Part shown: in pieces, positions 1 through 20,435 of the stretch
How positions within the stretch are numbered: the first letter of the stretch is position 1
Layout: every line of letters starts with the position of its first letter
From: Solen grandis
Lineage: Eukaryota; Mollusca; Bivalvia; Adapedonta; Solenidae
Length of the DNA stretch: 64,000 nt
Reading direction: 5' to 3'
NCBI GenBank assembly: GCA_021229015.1
Contig: CM037780.1
Span: 64,519,354 to 64,583,353 of the forward strand
The notes under the pieces: generated by a model
Seen by the model: only the letters and a program-made list of their open reading frames with translations
Told to the model about the DNA's origin: nothing
Databases searched by the model: none
Program-made: the position numbers and the translations under genes

Positions 1-223
1 GCCTTTTATGCTGTTTTATTTGTTCACTGGTAAATCAATACTTGCGTCTCTTTTATTGTACATTGTATGCTAGAATTTGCTTTGATTTGGTTATAAATCC
101 AGTCTTCCAAATTCTGTCTTTGTGTTTAAGCTGATGACATTCTTCCTTGCATAGTAAGAAGTTTGTTGGAAGAACATAATAACACTTCATTGTTGATGTA
201 TATTTGTGTTGTTGTTTTTTCAG

Positions 224-8409
<8,186 letters not shown>

Positions 8410-11400
8410 TCAGTAAAAACACCATCACCATGAGTGAAAACAACCATATACTGTAAAGTCATAATAATTTATTTAATTTCGTTCCATATATATAATCACA
8501 CCGACTTCGTGGGTGCATATATTCGTGAAGTAATGTTCTAGAAAACACGAGGTCTTCTAGATGAATCGTCTCCATTCGTGGATAAAACCATCCACAAAAT
8601 CGACGACAATGTTCTCATTTAATCTATCTTTATTTGTGTATCCTTTTTTAAATCTATCTAAACCTAATCTAATTTCTCTTAAATCTTTCTGTTTCTCATA
8701 ATTTTATTTCCCCATAAATCTGCAAAGTACTAAGCGCTTATTTTCATTGTTTCCAAACCAATTCTTTTGAAATGTAAATTAAAATGGAATTATTAAATAA
8801 ATGAAACGGACATTTTTTTAAATATTCAAGCGTTATATAACTATTCAACATGTGAACAAATGCAATGTCATTAGAAAATATCATGCATTTATACCATTTG
8901 TATTTTTGATGATGGAATATAGTTATTCACATTTTCCCTATCTTACCTACTAAGCCCGTTCGATTTTTCAATATAATTTAAGCAACAATTATTTTGCATA
9001 CAAAATGCTTTGCATAATGATATTTTTTCGCTTGTTTATATAACTGCTGCTGCCTGTCATTTATATTAGCGTGCTGGCAAGAATGCCAAAACAGTAAGAC
9101 ATCGAATTCCTTTTAGTTCCAATGGCCCCCTCTTCAGAAAACCACACATCCTTAAGCGTTATGGCGCGGGTTCCAACGGGACAGACAGCGCTTGTTTTAG
9201 TGTCTATAAAGAGATCTCGCAGGCACGACGTAACGACATATTTGTATTTATTTTACATTTACCCGCCAGTCCTTCAGTCCAATAAATAGGTTTCAGCAGA
9301 ATAACATTTGCTTGGCGCCAGAACTACAGATTTATTTGTCATGTTCTCGTTTTGGAGTGAAAAAGTTGCAACTACACAATGTATTATTTTTTTATATTGC
9401 ACGTTGATGTACTGGTGGAACACCAGAACAAGCTTCAGATTTGAAATTCTGGCGTGTCGCATCAGTGCAGTACGTTTACATATACAGTTTATACTATTTA
9501 AGCAACACCACAGGTAACAAATTGTCTTTTATACACTTTTAACTGCCATAACATGTTTCGTATGTCCTTATTTTTCCGTATTTGTTATAAATATGGATAG
9601 ATGAAGCTCTGAATATATAGATTTTATTTTCCATTACAATATAAGGCCCGGTTTGACCTTATGAAATTTCGTTTTCTCATGCACAGATACTAGTAATAGG
9701 TCTACCATTTGAGAAGCAACTATCCTAGCGATATGCATCCTCGTGCAAGCTGTTCAAAGCTTTTATAACACATATATTAGACACTATTGCAATTTGTAAC
9801 ATGTAAAGGGCTGAAATGTTAATATCAAGCAGAGCTCGGTTGTAATACATCGGAAAAGCATGCATATTTGTAGAACATTTATAAAAACGATGCTTATAAC
9901 GATGCTTATAAACATAATGCAGTCTGTAAATGGGTTCATCGTTTTGAGGAAGGTATAAGGATCAGTTAAATATAACATCATGGGAGGAAGGCCTGTTTCC
10001 GTTGTCGCGGAAAATAGTGTTGTTGACGTCAAAAACTAGAAATTTGGAAGTTTTAGTAGGTATAACTGTCATTCATTCGTCAAGTATATTAAGATATTGC
10101 TTGAATGACTTTTGAAGAAATATGTATGAAGAAACCTGGATATACACTTTTGAATTTAGAAATATGGTTTGAATCGCTTCTGAGGGCGACAGACCTGTTA
10201 TTTATTGCCGAACAAAGACCTCAAATCGCATGTGTATGCATGTTGTATGTAAGTTTCTTTAAGTCAAAGGGCCCTGTTCTTTGATTACAGTTTCCAAAGG
10301 TAGTTCTTTGAGTGGAAGGTTATACAGAAAACACAAGTTGTAAAATTCTATTAAAAACCTAGGCCACGCACGTGTTTTTAAGGAATTTACCAGTGTCATT
10401 CAACCAATGTCTTCAACATATACCTATAGATGAGTACCGTAGAGCCTTTAGGAAGTGGATAGATCGATAAATGTGTATGAGGGCAGATGGGACATATTTT
10501 GAATGGCACAAATAAACAAACCTGGACTAATTCAGTGGTGAATAAAGGCCATAATGTATGCAATTAACAGATGACGCTCGTAACTTTAAGGTAAATTTGG
10601 AAATACTGTTAATCAATCATGGGAAACCAAAAGTCAGCATAAAATTTCAATTTTTTCCAGTGCCAAAATAAATACAAAAATATCACAAAGCCATAAACAT
10701 TATATAAGTCGTAGGCAATGGAGTTGTGTGTGTCTTAAGTAAAAGAGGGTTTGAAGAGCTGCAGGTCTGCTTCGTAACCTATTTTTTGTACCCAATCCCG
10801 AAAATCAAAGATCTGGTAATGAGAATCGATGTAAACCGACATTTGCCGAACGCTTGTATCAAATACCTACTGCGGTATTGCTGCCAAGGTATGTGTTACA
10901 ATAGTCTCTGAAGGTATCTGTGGTCGACAGTTTGATATGATTATCGGTATATTACACGGAATTGTATCGGGCTCCGGGTAATTGTAACACCATTAAATGA
11001 CCAAAACATATATTTACTATCCAAAATTAGTTTCGAGCCTTATTCCATAAAAAAACTATATTCACCCCCACGCAAATGTGCACATGAAGTGACAGTTACG
11101 CAGCATCATAGATAAATTACTTCTTATCTGCTCGAATTGCTAAAGAATGATAAATGCAGAACTTGGTTGGTTATCATGGCAAAATATCAAGTCTCATCAT
11201 CTAATATCATTGACCAAAATTTTATTTTAATTTGCATGAATAATCAGCTCATGGTTCCAAGTTGTGGATGATTCTTTAAAAAACGAGGGCCTAGGTTTTC
11301 AACTTGTTTCTTTATGTAACCATCTTTATATTTTTTTTTATAAATATCTGTCTCTGTACTCCATAGGCTGATGACGAGTTGGCCGCCGAATGACCCCCTA

Positions 11401-11520
11401 TCATAATGGGCAAAAAAAAAACTGTACCTTAAAAAAACTGAAGAAAAAAAAAATGGACTCGTTAGGTTTCAACACGTTTCCTTTTAAAACGTATTTAGAC
11501 CAATTATACTTTCTTTATAT
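8410..11520. other. Unrecognised AT-rich intergenic stretch
   Basis: This follows the ABCC5-like stop. It probably begins with that gene's 3' UTR. I find no protein similarity, RNA gene or clear repeat. A GC-richer patch at 9110-9250 and a short direct repeat (CGATGCTTATAA twice, about 9888-9910) are the only texture. Confidence 0.5.
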
Positions 11521-11536
11521 CTTCTTTTAAATCGCC

Positions 11537-13442
11537 CTACATGGTCAGTCCAGTCATAAAGATGAACTTCGTTGTCATCTTCAGGTTCCCCAGGTCACGA
11601 TGCAGTGTTTGATTCATTTGAGTGTCTGACGGGCGTGTTGCTGTTCTCTCCTGGTCGTGTCGTTTGCGTCTTTGGAGGATGTGATGTTTGGTCTGATCTT
11701 TTTCACCACATGGACAGAGTGGTAATGGTACCAGCTTGTGTTTTCCATACATGAGTGAGTTCAGTCTGTTTTGACCTGATCGTAGTCTGACCAACTTGCT
11801 ATGGCCTTTGTAGTTGATAAGATGCATAATCATTTTTGTCGGGGCCTCATCAGTGACTTGATAATTGCTACTTTCTCGTTTGTTCTTCTTACACTGGTGT
11901 TGGGCTGTTCAGCCTGCGCTCCAAAATTTTGCTAATTTTTTCATTTCCAGGAATATCATTATGTGCAGGGGGGGGGGGGGGGGGATAGAGAGAGAGAGAA
12001 GGGGCAACACTGAATTTTGTTCTCAACTAGTGCTCTGGCTACCTGTGGTGTCTTTGTGTTGACCAGGGCTTGTATTACAGATTACGAGTCTGTGAAGAGG
12101 ACATGGCATGAGCTTTTCTACAAGGTCTTCAAATATTGAAATGACTTCCATTAGTGCTTCTGACCCTGCTTTGAAATTAGTGCATTGTTTTCCCGTCGGT
12201 ATACTAGCTGTTTTCGTACAGCTATTCGGGCATTGTATAAAAATACCAGCTCCCCCATTTTAATAGCATTAGTTGCTGATCCATCTGTGTTCACATTAAT
12301 CGATCCATTCCTCCGGCGGTACTATTTGCTGATCATAGCTAGAGTTTCAACTTTCTTGTTACAATCCTCTTCCTATTTCTTTGGTTCCAGGTTAGGAACC
12401 CTGGTGCGGACTGAACCTGCACACAAGTTATTTTCACATGATCTGTGAAATCAGCCAGACCCAGAAGAGTAGTCTCACTACTCAAAGATTGATGTCCTCT
12501 CTTGAGCCTTTTGGCTTCAGGACAAAACACTTTCATTTTAAGTCTGCTTTTGTTAGACCTTGCAGCCTGTCTTTCATGAGGTGTTCTGGTTGTCACTCAT
12601 ATTTAAGTGCTTGCGGGAGGTTCTTGATTCTATCTTGTAAATGCTGTATCCCGTTCGTTTGCTCCATGAATTGGATTAATGTGGATTTAGTGGCTCCTAT
12701 CACAATACGAAAGCTTGGTTTTAGACCTTATCAAGAGTTTGTAAGGTGGTCTTAGAGACAGTGGTTCAGGCAGCCGAGCTCTACTCAAGGTGAGGTCTCA
12801 TTGTTCCCTGATATACTATCTTCTGTATTTGCTGATGTTGCAACATGTTGTTCCAGCAAGCTTGCGCATTTTTGCCAAATTCTTCCGAGCCTTCCCTTCT
12901 ACATGGGCAATGTGTGGCTTCCATGTCCGTTTTTAATCGAAAACCTAACCAAGATAAGTCGCTTGGATTCCCTCTTTAAGTTGATACGTGTCCATCCTGA
13001 GGATATCTACCGTCTGCGTAGGTGAAAAATGTAGTGTATGACTTGTCTTTGTTTACTGTGACGCAACAGTCCTCAGCACAAGTGTCGAGTCTATTGATGG
13101 TCTCCTTTATTCTCTGGATGGCCGTGGTGCATATTCTTCCCTATACCACAACACCAGGTCATCTGCATACAACGCTGCATGTATTCACCTTGGCAGTTCT
13201 GCAACTAGATCATTAATGAAGAGCAAGAATAGGGAAGGGGGGAGGATGCCTCATTGTGAGACTTCAAGTCATGAAAGAGACTTTCTACTCTGAATCCTAT
13301 CAAAGCTGACTCTAGCTTTCCTGTTTAAGAGATAAGATCTGATCCATACAAGCATGTTGCCTTCAATGCCCCATTTCATCAGCTTTACAAGGAGACCATC
13401 AGTCCAGACTTTATCAAAGGCGCGTTCAAACAGGTTATGCAT
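11537..13442 (-). pseudogene. Decayed RNase H-bearing LINE (I/Jockey group), 5'-truncated
   Basis: On minus, from 13442 downward: an RT palm block AFDKVWTDGLLVKLMKWGI then a fingers/palm segment ending NRKARVSF (13430-13280); INDL and the catalytic LYADDLVLW (about 13205-13140, a different frame); a TPHE-type linker (about 12590-12400); the RNase H signature NTDGSATNAIKMG (about 12290-12250); LFTDS-stop-SVIQALV (12100-12060); and the C-terminal CPCGEKDQTKHHILQ zinc-knuckle (11730-11680) up to TGLTM-stop at 11537. Frames change and stops interrupt, so it is dead. Only the RT C-terminal part onward is present. A poly-G tract at 11970-11983 lies inside it. The domain order RT-RNase H-zinc knuckle fits I/Jockey-type LINEs; the exact clade is not decided. 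Confidence 0.85.
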
Positions 13443-13466
13443 GAGTTAGAGATTTAATAATATAGG

Positions 13467-14030
13467 TCATCTGTCTATCATCCTGAAAGCCAAGGCACAT
13501 TAGAAAGATATCACCAAAATTGAATAGCATAATTCGGTCATATTTTGATATTGACAAAAAATGGGATGAAGGAACTTATTGCTTTTGTTCGCTGTTAGAG
13601 AATCTGTGCAATAGTCTCTTGGCTTCAACCGATTTGAATTTGTATATTGTCACACAGTTCGTGCACCATTAAACTGCTTAAGGATAAATTTTTGCCTGAT
13701 GATAAATCATCCTTAAATTAACTTCAATATGTAATATGTCTCTGACTTTCGTAACAGATATTTAAAAGCTTGTGAATTAGCAAGATCCAATCTTCAATAT
13801 GTCAATATGAAAATTAAACAGAGGTATGACGAAAACACCCAGGAAAGGAGTTTCAAACTAGATGATAGGGTTCTTGTATTGTTACCTATTCCTGGAAACC
13901 CATTACAAGTTAGATACTTTAGTCCGTATCTTATTGACATGAAATGAAATTAATTAAATTATGTCAGTCTTACTCCTGGCAAGTGTAAGCAAAAAAAATG
14001 TGCCATGTAAATTTGTTGAAAAGAAAAATA
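13467..14030 (+). pseudogene. Ty3/Gypsy integrase C-terminal fragment
   Basis: In shifting frames the + strand reads SSVYHPESQGTLERYHQ, a block ending in FVRESVQ-like residues with stops, HTVRAPLKLLKDKF, KACELARSN...MKIKQRYDE, and DDRVLVLLPIPGNPLQVRYF, then NYVSLTPG and CHVNLLKR. These are the end of the integrase core (YHP-x2-Q-G-x2-ER) and the GPF/Y-type C-terminal domain of Gypsy polyproteins. Many stops and frameshifts show decay. It begins 25 bp from the end of the minus-strand LINE remnant, so one element was probably broken by the other. Confidence 0.8.
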
Positions 14031-14094
14031 CATTGATAGAAATAACAACAAAAAAAATAATTTTAAAACTGTGTCAGTTATCCACCCCGTCTCA

Positions 14095-14302
14095 CATGAA
14101 TCAGATGCTTTTTAAAAAAGGAACCCATTTTGTTTGGAATAATGACTGTCAAGTTGTATTCGATAAGATAAAAACCATACTCAAGAGCGAACCGATTTTC
14201 TTAGTACAAGAATTTGACATGAATGTTAAGCTAGCTTTAGATGCTAGTGATGTGGTAACTTGTTTTTTATGCAAGAATAAAACATTATTTAAGTATACCC
14301 AC
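14095..14302 (+). pseudogene. Ty3/Gypsy RNase H N-terminal fragment
   Basis: This is an open frame with LFKKGTHFVWNNDCQVVFDK and IKTILKSEPIFL, then KLALDASDV. It matches the start of the Gypsy RNase H domain (KG-x3-W-x2-C-x2-AF-x2-K ... LxxDASDxGxGAVL), here ending before GxGAVL. It lies downstream of an integrase fragment on the same strand, the reverse of the normal RT-RNase H-IN order, so it belongs to a rearranged or second element. Confidence 0.75.
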
Positions 14303-14689
14303 GAAAGTATATCTTATTATTAAAAATGACAGAAAGAAATGAAAGAGGATTATAATATTGCAACTTATTGTTGTTTTCAAAATAAATATGTGATATATGC
14401 ATGTCTTGTTGTCGTTCTCATATTATCTTAAAGGGTGTGCGATATTTTTATTACATTCAATATACAAGTTACCTTTTTATTTAAGATTGAAACAGATTTT
14501 AGATTTTACGTCAATCAATCAGATCGCTCGATAGAAATCAACTTGAAGAATCAAGAATTGATACCTGGGAGAAAGAATAGGTGTCGAAATAAATGTTACT
14601 TTGGTATTCATTTTACATATAATGTGTTAATAGATCAATTCACCAGGGAATCGGCATTACCCGGTATAATTTGATGATTTAAACAGACC

Positions 14690-15825
14690 AATCAAAGACT
14701 GGGGGAAAATCTCAAGTACATGTATATGTTTATTTCCCATTGAACAATGTGTAGATTACACACCATGTAGATTATGTGTTCGGGAATTGCTCGTTAATTT
14801 GCGTAGGCTTACGTCTCATTTCGGAGTGAAATGGTCTATTGTGTCATAAATACAGGAAGATATATTTAGCAGTGTTTAATAGCCATTAGCCATTAGGTTT
14901 TTTATTTAGGTCGCAATCAGTTGTAAACGTTATAAATGTAATTTGTTTCTTATAAGACTTATCGGTGAATCATTACTTATTATTTTAGTAATGGTTTATT
15001 TAGATGTTTAGCAACAGAATTGCTGCCAATCGGTAGTGTCCGTATATTTCGGGAAACTTCGTAGACCGGTAGGGGCGCTCGGACTAGTAGTATAAAAGCG
15101 CGACGAATAGAAAATTTCAGTCAGTATGTTGTTGGTTCTCGTAGGAAAGGCTCGACGATTTTAGTTATAAGACTTTATAAGATAATAATTAGTGGGACTG
15201 TGGGCCTTTTTACTAGAGTCGTAAAATAATGATTGATGGAGTCGTCATGTTATGATTGTAGGCTTTTAAATTAAAAGTTTATGGATATTTCTTCTAAACT
15301 CTATGGTTATAGAAACAGGTTTAAGCACCAATCCTAGCTCTTCGTGGTCTTGTCACATTCAGGTGGTGGTTTCATAGTAATAGTCAAAATCTAAACGTTT
15401 AAGAGTTTTGGCCAAGGTAATTTAGTTTGTTAATAGGGTAGGTTTAATCCAGTAAGCCAGAAATCAGGCTACGTGAAGATGAACATATACTCTTAATATT
15501 TGAGTTTTCATACTCAATATTATACATATTATATATATAGAAGTTAATTCATAGTGATCGTATACTGATTGTTTCTAGGCTTAATTATTATTCTAAGGTT
15601 AATGCTTTCATCTGATAACCAGGCAGGTTGCCCAAAGGGAGATCTTATATATCTTTGTTGTTTTATAGTCTCTGCTGCTTGGAATCATCAGCTTAGCAGA
15701 TTCATTTGCACATTCTGGTTTCACCCACAGGGAGTCATTTTATTTATATATAGTGAAGTAAGTTTTAGCTTATAGTAAAATAATTACCACCCTGGCTAGC
15801 ACTCAGCCCCTCGCATGCTACAACT
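14690..15825 (+). mobile_element. Candidate Gypsy LTR (boundaries uncertain)
   Basis: This non-coding stretch follows the Gypsy fragments on the same strand and contains a strong core promoter (TATAAAAG at 15091). A possible TG...CA element could run from TGTGTTCGGG (14775) to GCATGCTACA (15822). No second LTR is present in the window, so neither the ends nor a target duplication can be confirmed. Confidence 0.3.
15091..15123 (+). promoter_or_regulatory. TATA box plus initiator (probable LTR promoter)
   Basis: TATAAAAG at 15091-15098 is followed about 26 bp later by TTCAGTC (15116-15122), which fits the arthropod/mollusc initiator consensus TCAGT. The spacing is what RNA polymerase II core promoters use. 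Its position downstream of Gypsy fragments suggests an LTR U3/R junction; no host coding exon follows. Confidence 0.45.
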
Positions 15826-15917
15826 GGATTTCGTACCGTGCATATAAGTCAGCGGTAGCATATTTTTTGTAACGTTTCAACATCGGTGATTCGAGATAAT
15901 GATCCTTAACATATTTC

Positions 15918-15992
<75 letters not shown>
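15918..15992. repeat. (TA)n(GA)n compound microsatellite
   Basis: An AT-alternating run of about 45 bp is directly followed by about 28 bp of alternating GA. Translated low-complexity ORFs over it (SLSLSL / YIYIYI) are artefacts. Confidence 0.95.
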
Positions 15993-16316
15993 ATGTAAAA
16001 CCACACACTCTTATTGATATGTTAGATTGTGTATTACAATGTAATTATAACAAATTGGTTTAATAAAATGCTGCTGATCTAGTGCCTATAGTTCATAAAG
16101 GTTTGTAGAAGGCTTGGTAGAGGGCCATGGGTTGTGGATAATTGCTTCGTAGTGGCTAGAGGTGTCTAGGTTGAAGGTGAAAGGGTTGCAGGTGCTATAA
16201 ATCATATGTTATATGCTGACTTCAGATTTTAACCTTATTTAAATTATGTTAATACTAAAAAATTTAAAGATTCATTATATAGACTAATATTATCATTACA
16301 TAAATAAAATTAGAAA

Positions 16317-16587
16317 TAGAAGCTGGCAGATGGCATTAACTAGAAGCAGTCCCTTTAATTGAAAGAAAATGCCAATTTTGTTATTGTTTGGAAGATGAGT
16401 TTCATTTCTTGTTAAAATGTCCTGTAAACTATGATTTAAGAAAAAATACACTAATTCATACTTTTGGAAAAGATCAAACATTCCCAAATTTGTAGAACTA
16501 TCTGATAACGAAAAACAATGTAAAACGCTTGTTATGTTTATTTGTAAAGCATTTGAAAAGCGAAATAGTTTTGTCAATACATAATTG
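16317..16587 (+). pseudogene. LINE C-terminal zinc-knuckle fragment
   Basis: The + strand reads IEAGRWH-stop, then VPLIERKCQFCYCLEDEFHF LLKCP, followed by YDLRKN. This E-x-GRW ... CxxC ... EDEFHFL-x3-C ... LR pattern is the conserved C-terminus of the LINE family also seen at 31500-31650, 40290-40450 and 46393-46700. Only the last 90 codons or so survive. Downstream to about 16940 is TG/TA-rich sequence that may be its 3' UTR. Confidence 0.75.
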
Positions 16588-16589
16588 AG

Positions 16590-17460
16590 TTGAAAATATA
16601 CAGCTTACATATTTAAGTTATAATTATATGTATTTGTTCGCCTCCTACTCCTCTCAAACATGTATATATGTGTATGTTTATTTCATATAGATCTAGATAG
16701 ATATATACATTTATATATTTTTGTATGCTATTGTGTTTGATAGGTATATAAATGTGTGGATATGTATATGATCATAGTGTAATAGTGTGTATATATATGT
16801 ATGTATGTGTGTAATGTTATATATTTGAGAATAGGGGTATATGTAGGGCTATAATGTGTGTGTGTGATTAAATATTGATAAATATGTGTACATAAATGTT
16901 TCAATTATATATTCATGTGTCTTTGTACGATTATGAGTACACAGGTCCAGTTGAAACATATCTGGTAATTGTAAAAAGAGAGTTTCCATTCTAATTTTAA
17001 CTTAATTTAAATTCATTCTGTCCGATATCGATTGTACGATTCAGAAATAATTATCGTTTGTTAAATTTCATACTTAGACTTTGATCTTTGATATACATGA
17101 CGAGTAACTCAATTACACACTTTATTATTATGACCGAAAAAACATTACCTGATGTTATAATACTTTGTAATAATTTTATTTTTTAATTTTATAATCAAAA
17201 AAAATTTAAATTTAATCTGTAAACAAAAAATTTTTTTTAATTAAGGTAGCATCTCATGAACACAAAAAAGAACAGAATCACTTCAGTTTCTACTTAACTT
17301 CCAAACCTCGTATTACGCATGAAAAATCAAAGTCAGCAGCTTCATTCTTCGACCGTTGTTGATTTTTACCGCTCGTGTGTACTTACAAGTAGATTATTTT
17401 AAAAAAAACATGGAAAACAACATAAAAGTAACATTTATTTTGTGTATAAGCCTATATATA
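16590..17460. other. AT/TG-rich stretch, nothing recognised
   Basis: Low-complexity TATGTG-rich DNA (16680-16900), then poly-A/T-rich sequence. No open frame or repeat boundary of note. Confidence 0.5.
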
Positions 17461-17464
17461 TATA

Positions 17465-19690
17465 TATATAACGTTCTTGTTCCAACAAGTACAAATTAAC
17501 GGCCACCGATTCGGATCTTTTTTTTTCGCGATTTGTAAAGTGCCTAATTGACATACATGTAGAATCATTTAAATAAATGAAAAATATGAGTATAAGTAAA
17601 CTGTTTATTAATGTTTAAAACAACATTTTTTTCGTGCATAAGGTTTAAAGCAGCTCGTTCACGGATGATCGGTAGAAATATAAAATGGTTTTGTACTTTC
17701 GCTCGTTAATATTAGGGGTGTGTTTCATGACCAATAAACTCGGCAAGTGTAGGTCACATTGCAAGGGAAAACGGTATTCGCACAAACTTTTTCGGTTAAA
17801 AAACCGTAAAAACGAAGCAGTTGCTTTCGGTGACGCGTTTCGTATCATGGCGTCTTTACCAGTGTTAGGTAGCCAATTGGTTAATTCAGCCTGTGAAGTG
17901 AGCGAATAGGCAAATAGTGAATTTAATCAGTCAAGTGACGGCTAATAACAATATAAAATCTAATCTAATATAGGTTTTATTATTCGAAATATAGATTTAA
18001 TATCGTTCGTAACGATATTGTCTGTGATGGAAAAACCATCATTCTTTTTACAGTCACGATAGTTGCCTTTGGTGACTATACATCTGTAGATGGGTACTGG
18101 TTGACATTATACACACATATAGTTTTAAAAAATATTTAATCAACAGGAATCAATCTGTAGTTGTGAATACAGTCTTGCATACGTCATAAAACTTTGATAT
18201 TGGATAAGCTATACAAATGACGTATTTTACGTATATGATATGCATTTTTGTGTGTGTGTTTTTGTTTATGCTTTCATTAAAAAATGCCCTAGGAATAGGT
18301 AAGAAATTGTTGCTAATATATCCTAATATATAATCTTGTTTAGCTGAAAATGTTTTTATCTACAACTATGCATATTCTCTTAACCTGAAAAGACAGGTTC
18401 TATCTAAAAAATTAATCCCATGGATTCTTTATATCATTTGTGTTAATTATTCAATTACAATTTAAATAGCTTGAATGTTACAATATTTTCATGATATTTT
18501 TTATGAAGTAGAGGAAGAAGAGATCCATTATGTCAACATCGCCAGTCTCGACATATAGTATATCTCGACATAATTTGAAAGTCCCGACTGTTTTTCCTTT
18601 CAATATATAGACATAATTCATTCATATCTTGACAATTTGTGGTTTGATATTTTTCATATCTAGACATATTTATTTGGTTCTGTTGGGTATATTCTCATCT
18701 GAAACTATTTATTTATCTTGACACGTGCTGACACGCTCAATCATTTTCGCGAAAATTTATTATGCTTTCGTAGAACATGTCCCTAACCAGTGACAACATT
18801 AAATAGTTTCAAACTGAGTAAATTCTTGGAAAAGCGATAATGACCTTATTATGGAAAGGAAAGCATCTTTGGAACGCCATAGCTGCTTATTGTATATACT
18901 TCATAAATGCTGGTGTGGCTTTGATTAACGGAAGTGTGGTTTTAATGAAGGGTTAATGCTGTGGTTTTTTATTCATGGTGAAACCGTCTTGATATATGGT
19001 ACTGTTGTTTGGGAAGTCGTTTTGACATATGGTGCTGTGGATTTGATAAAAGGTGAAATCGTTTTGACAAATGGTTAAATCGATTTGATATATGAAGTCG
19101 TTTAGAAACATGGTGAAGTTTTTTGATATATGGTGCTGTGATTTTGATGGATAGTTAAGTCGCATTGATATATGTTTAAGTTGTTTTTTGATAAATGGTT
19201 AAGAAGTTTTGATATGTGAAGTCGTTTTGATACATAGAGTAGTCGTTTTGCTATATGATACTGTGGTTTTGATATATTGCACCAGTTATCAAAACGACTT
19301 CATCACGTATCTTAACGACTTCATCGTATATCAAAGCAACGGCACCATATATAAAGACCACAGCACCATAATAAAACCAAAACGAAAAAACAGACCAAAA
19401 CCCAACTATAAATCAAAACGAAATCACCATTTAGAAAGTATATACTAAAGGCAGCTATGCCGTTCCATAAGCATCTGTGCGTGTATGTCAATTTATTTAG
19501 ATAGGATTCATATTCTTATTTTTTTAAATATCAGTATGAAAATACTATATTAAATCTAAAGAATGGTCTAATAATGATTCCAATAACAGTGTTATTAGCG
19601 AGTATACTAAAAGAAAGCTGAAATTTGTGAAAAAAAAATCTTTATATTATAAGATCACATGTTCCCAGGTACATGTTATGCTGTCTAAAA
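17465..19690. repeat. Segmental duplication, copy 1
   Basis: Matches 23000-26612 in the same orientation in long near-identical runs: for example GGTTTAAAGCAGCTCGTTCA and CATGGCGTCTTTACCAGTG at 17641-17860, CTTGCATACGTCATAAAACT at 18173, GATATTTTTTATGAAGTAG at 18493, and AGTATGAAAATA..TATTAAA at 19532. The middle holds a palindromic minisatellite (18905-19445). The copies differ by several insertions. No coding gene is recognised; short open frames here are not conserved between copies. Confidence 0.85.
18905..19445. repeat. Palindromic minisatellite A (21-bp units, then inverted)
   Basis: 18905-19280 carries degenerate repeats of about 21 bp around GTCGTTTTGATATATGGTGA. After a short turn, 19284-19445 carries the same units in reverse complement (TATCAAAACGACTTCATC, ACCACAGCACCATA). 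Period 21 explains open frames rich in QND/YQ on minus; these are not genes. Confidence 0.85.
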
Positions 19691-20430
19691 TTGACTCGTA
19701 GTAACAAAAGTTTTGGTTTATAGTGGTTTAATTGATATCGTATATTCAATTGTTATATTTGGTTTGCAAGATTTTAAATAAAATTTAACAATAATTTACG
19801 GTTAGTTAAATTATCTTGATGTAAGTATCATGTCATGTTATCATATTGTCTGGAAATGATATCGTTATGCAACGTAAATGGAAGCCAAAAAGTATAAATT
19901 AACTTCAATCTCATTTGGTTTCCATATTGTCTAATTATTGTTTTTATATTTTCTTTCTTTCTTTTTTTAAAAGGATTGTGGACTTCAATACTAGCTGACA
20001 TATGTCATATTTAAGCGACTATTTAAAACATTTTTATAAATTTTACTGTGTATTTCAGACATTGTAGGTTCTGAATAGTAGGAAAACTCTCATCTCAAGC
20101 TGCATATGCGCTGTCCTCATCACATACATTGCCATAATTATCACAAGAGGTGCAAATACTTCAAAGTATTCTAGAGGGGTAACGGCCACACAATAGATAG
20201 CACAATTTATGTTATAGCAGGTCAGGTATATCATTACCATTTTTGCAGCACATCAAATTAGCTTAGGAAAATGTCAGGATATAATGAATAATTGATAGCC
20301 GGTTAACGACATCTTTTTTGTTTGTTTTTTTGAATTTTTGTAAGTATCAATACTAGTTGGTATATTTGCATGAATCGTGAATTAATAAAATTGCCATAAA
20401 AGGAATATCAGACACCAAATCATTTTTATT
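19690..20430. other. Unrecognised AT-rich stretch
   Basis: Lies between segmental duplication copy 1 and the CCCCCGCAACGAAG repeat element. No convincing gene or repeat was seen. Confidence 0.5.
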
Positions 20431-20435
20431 TAATT

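Noticed and set aside
163..223. ATG at 163 as start of the ABCC exon
   Set aside because: It lies before a clear acceptor (ttttttcag at 223). Residues encoded before 224 do not fit the ABCC family and the true protein starts upstream of the window.
18953..19165. QND/YQ-rich ORFs at 18953-19165, 19209-19448 and 25175-25399
   Set aside because: They stay open only because the minisatellite period is 21 bp; no conserved protein.
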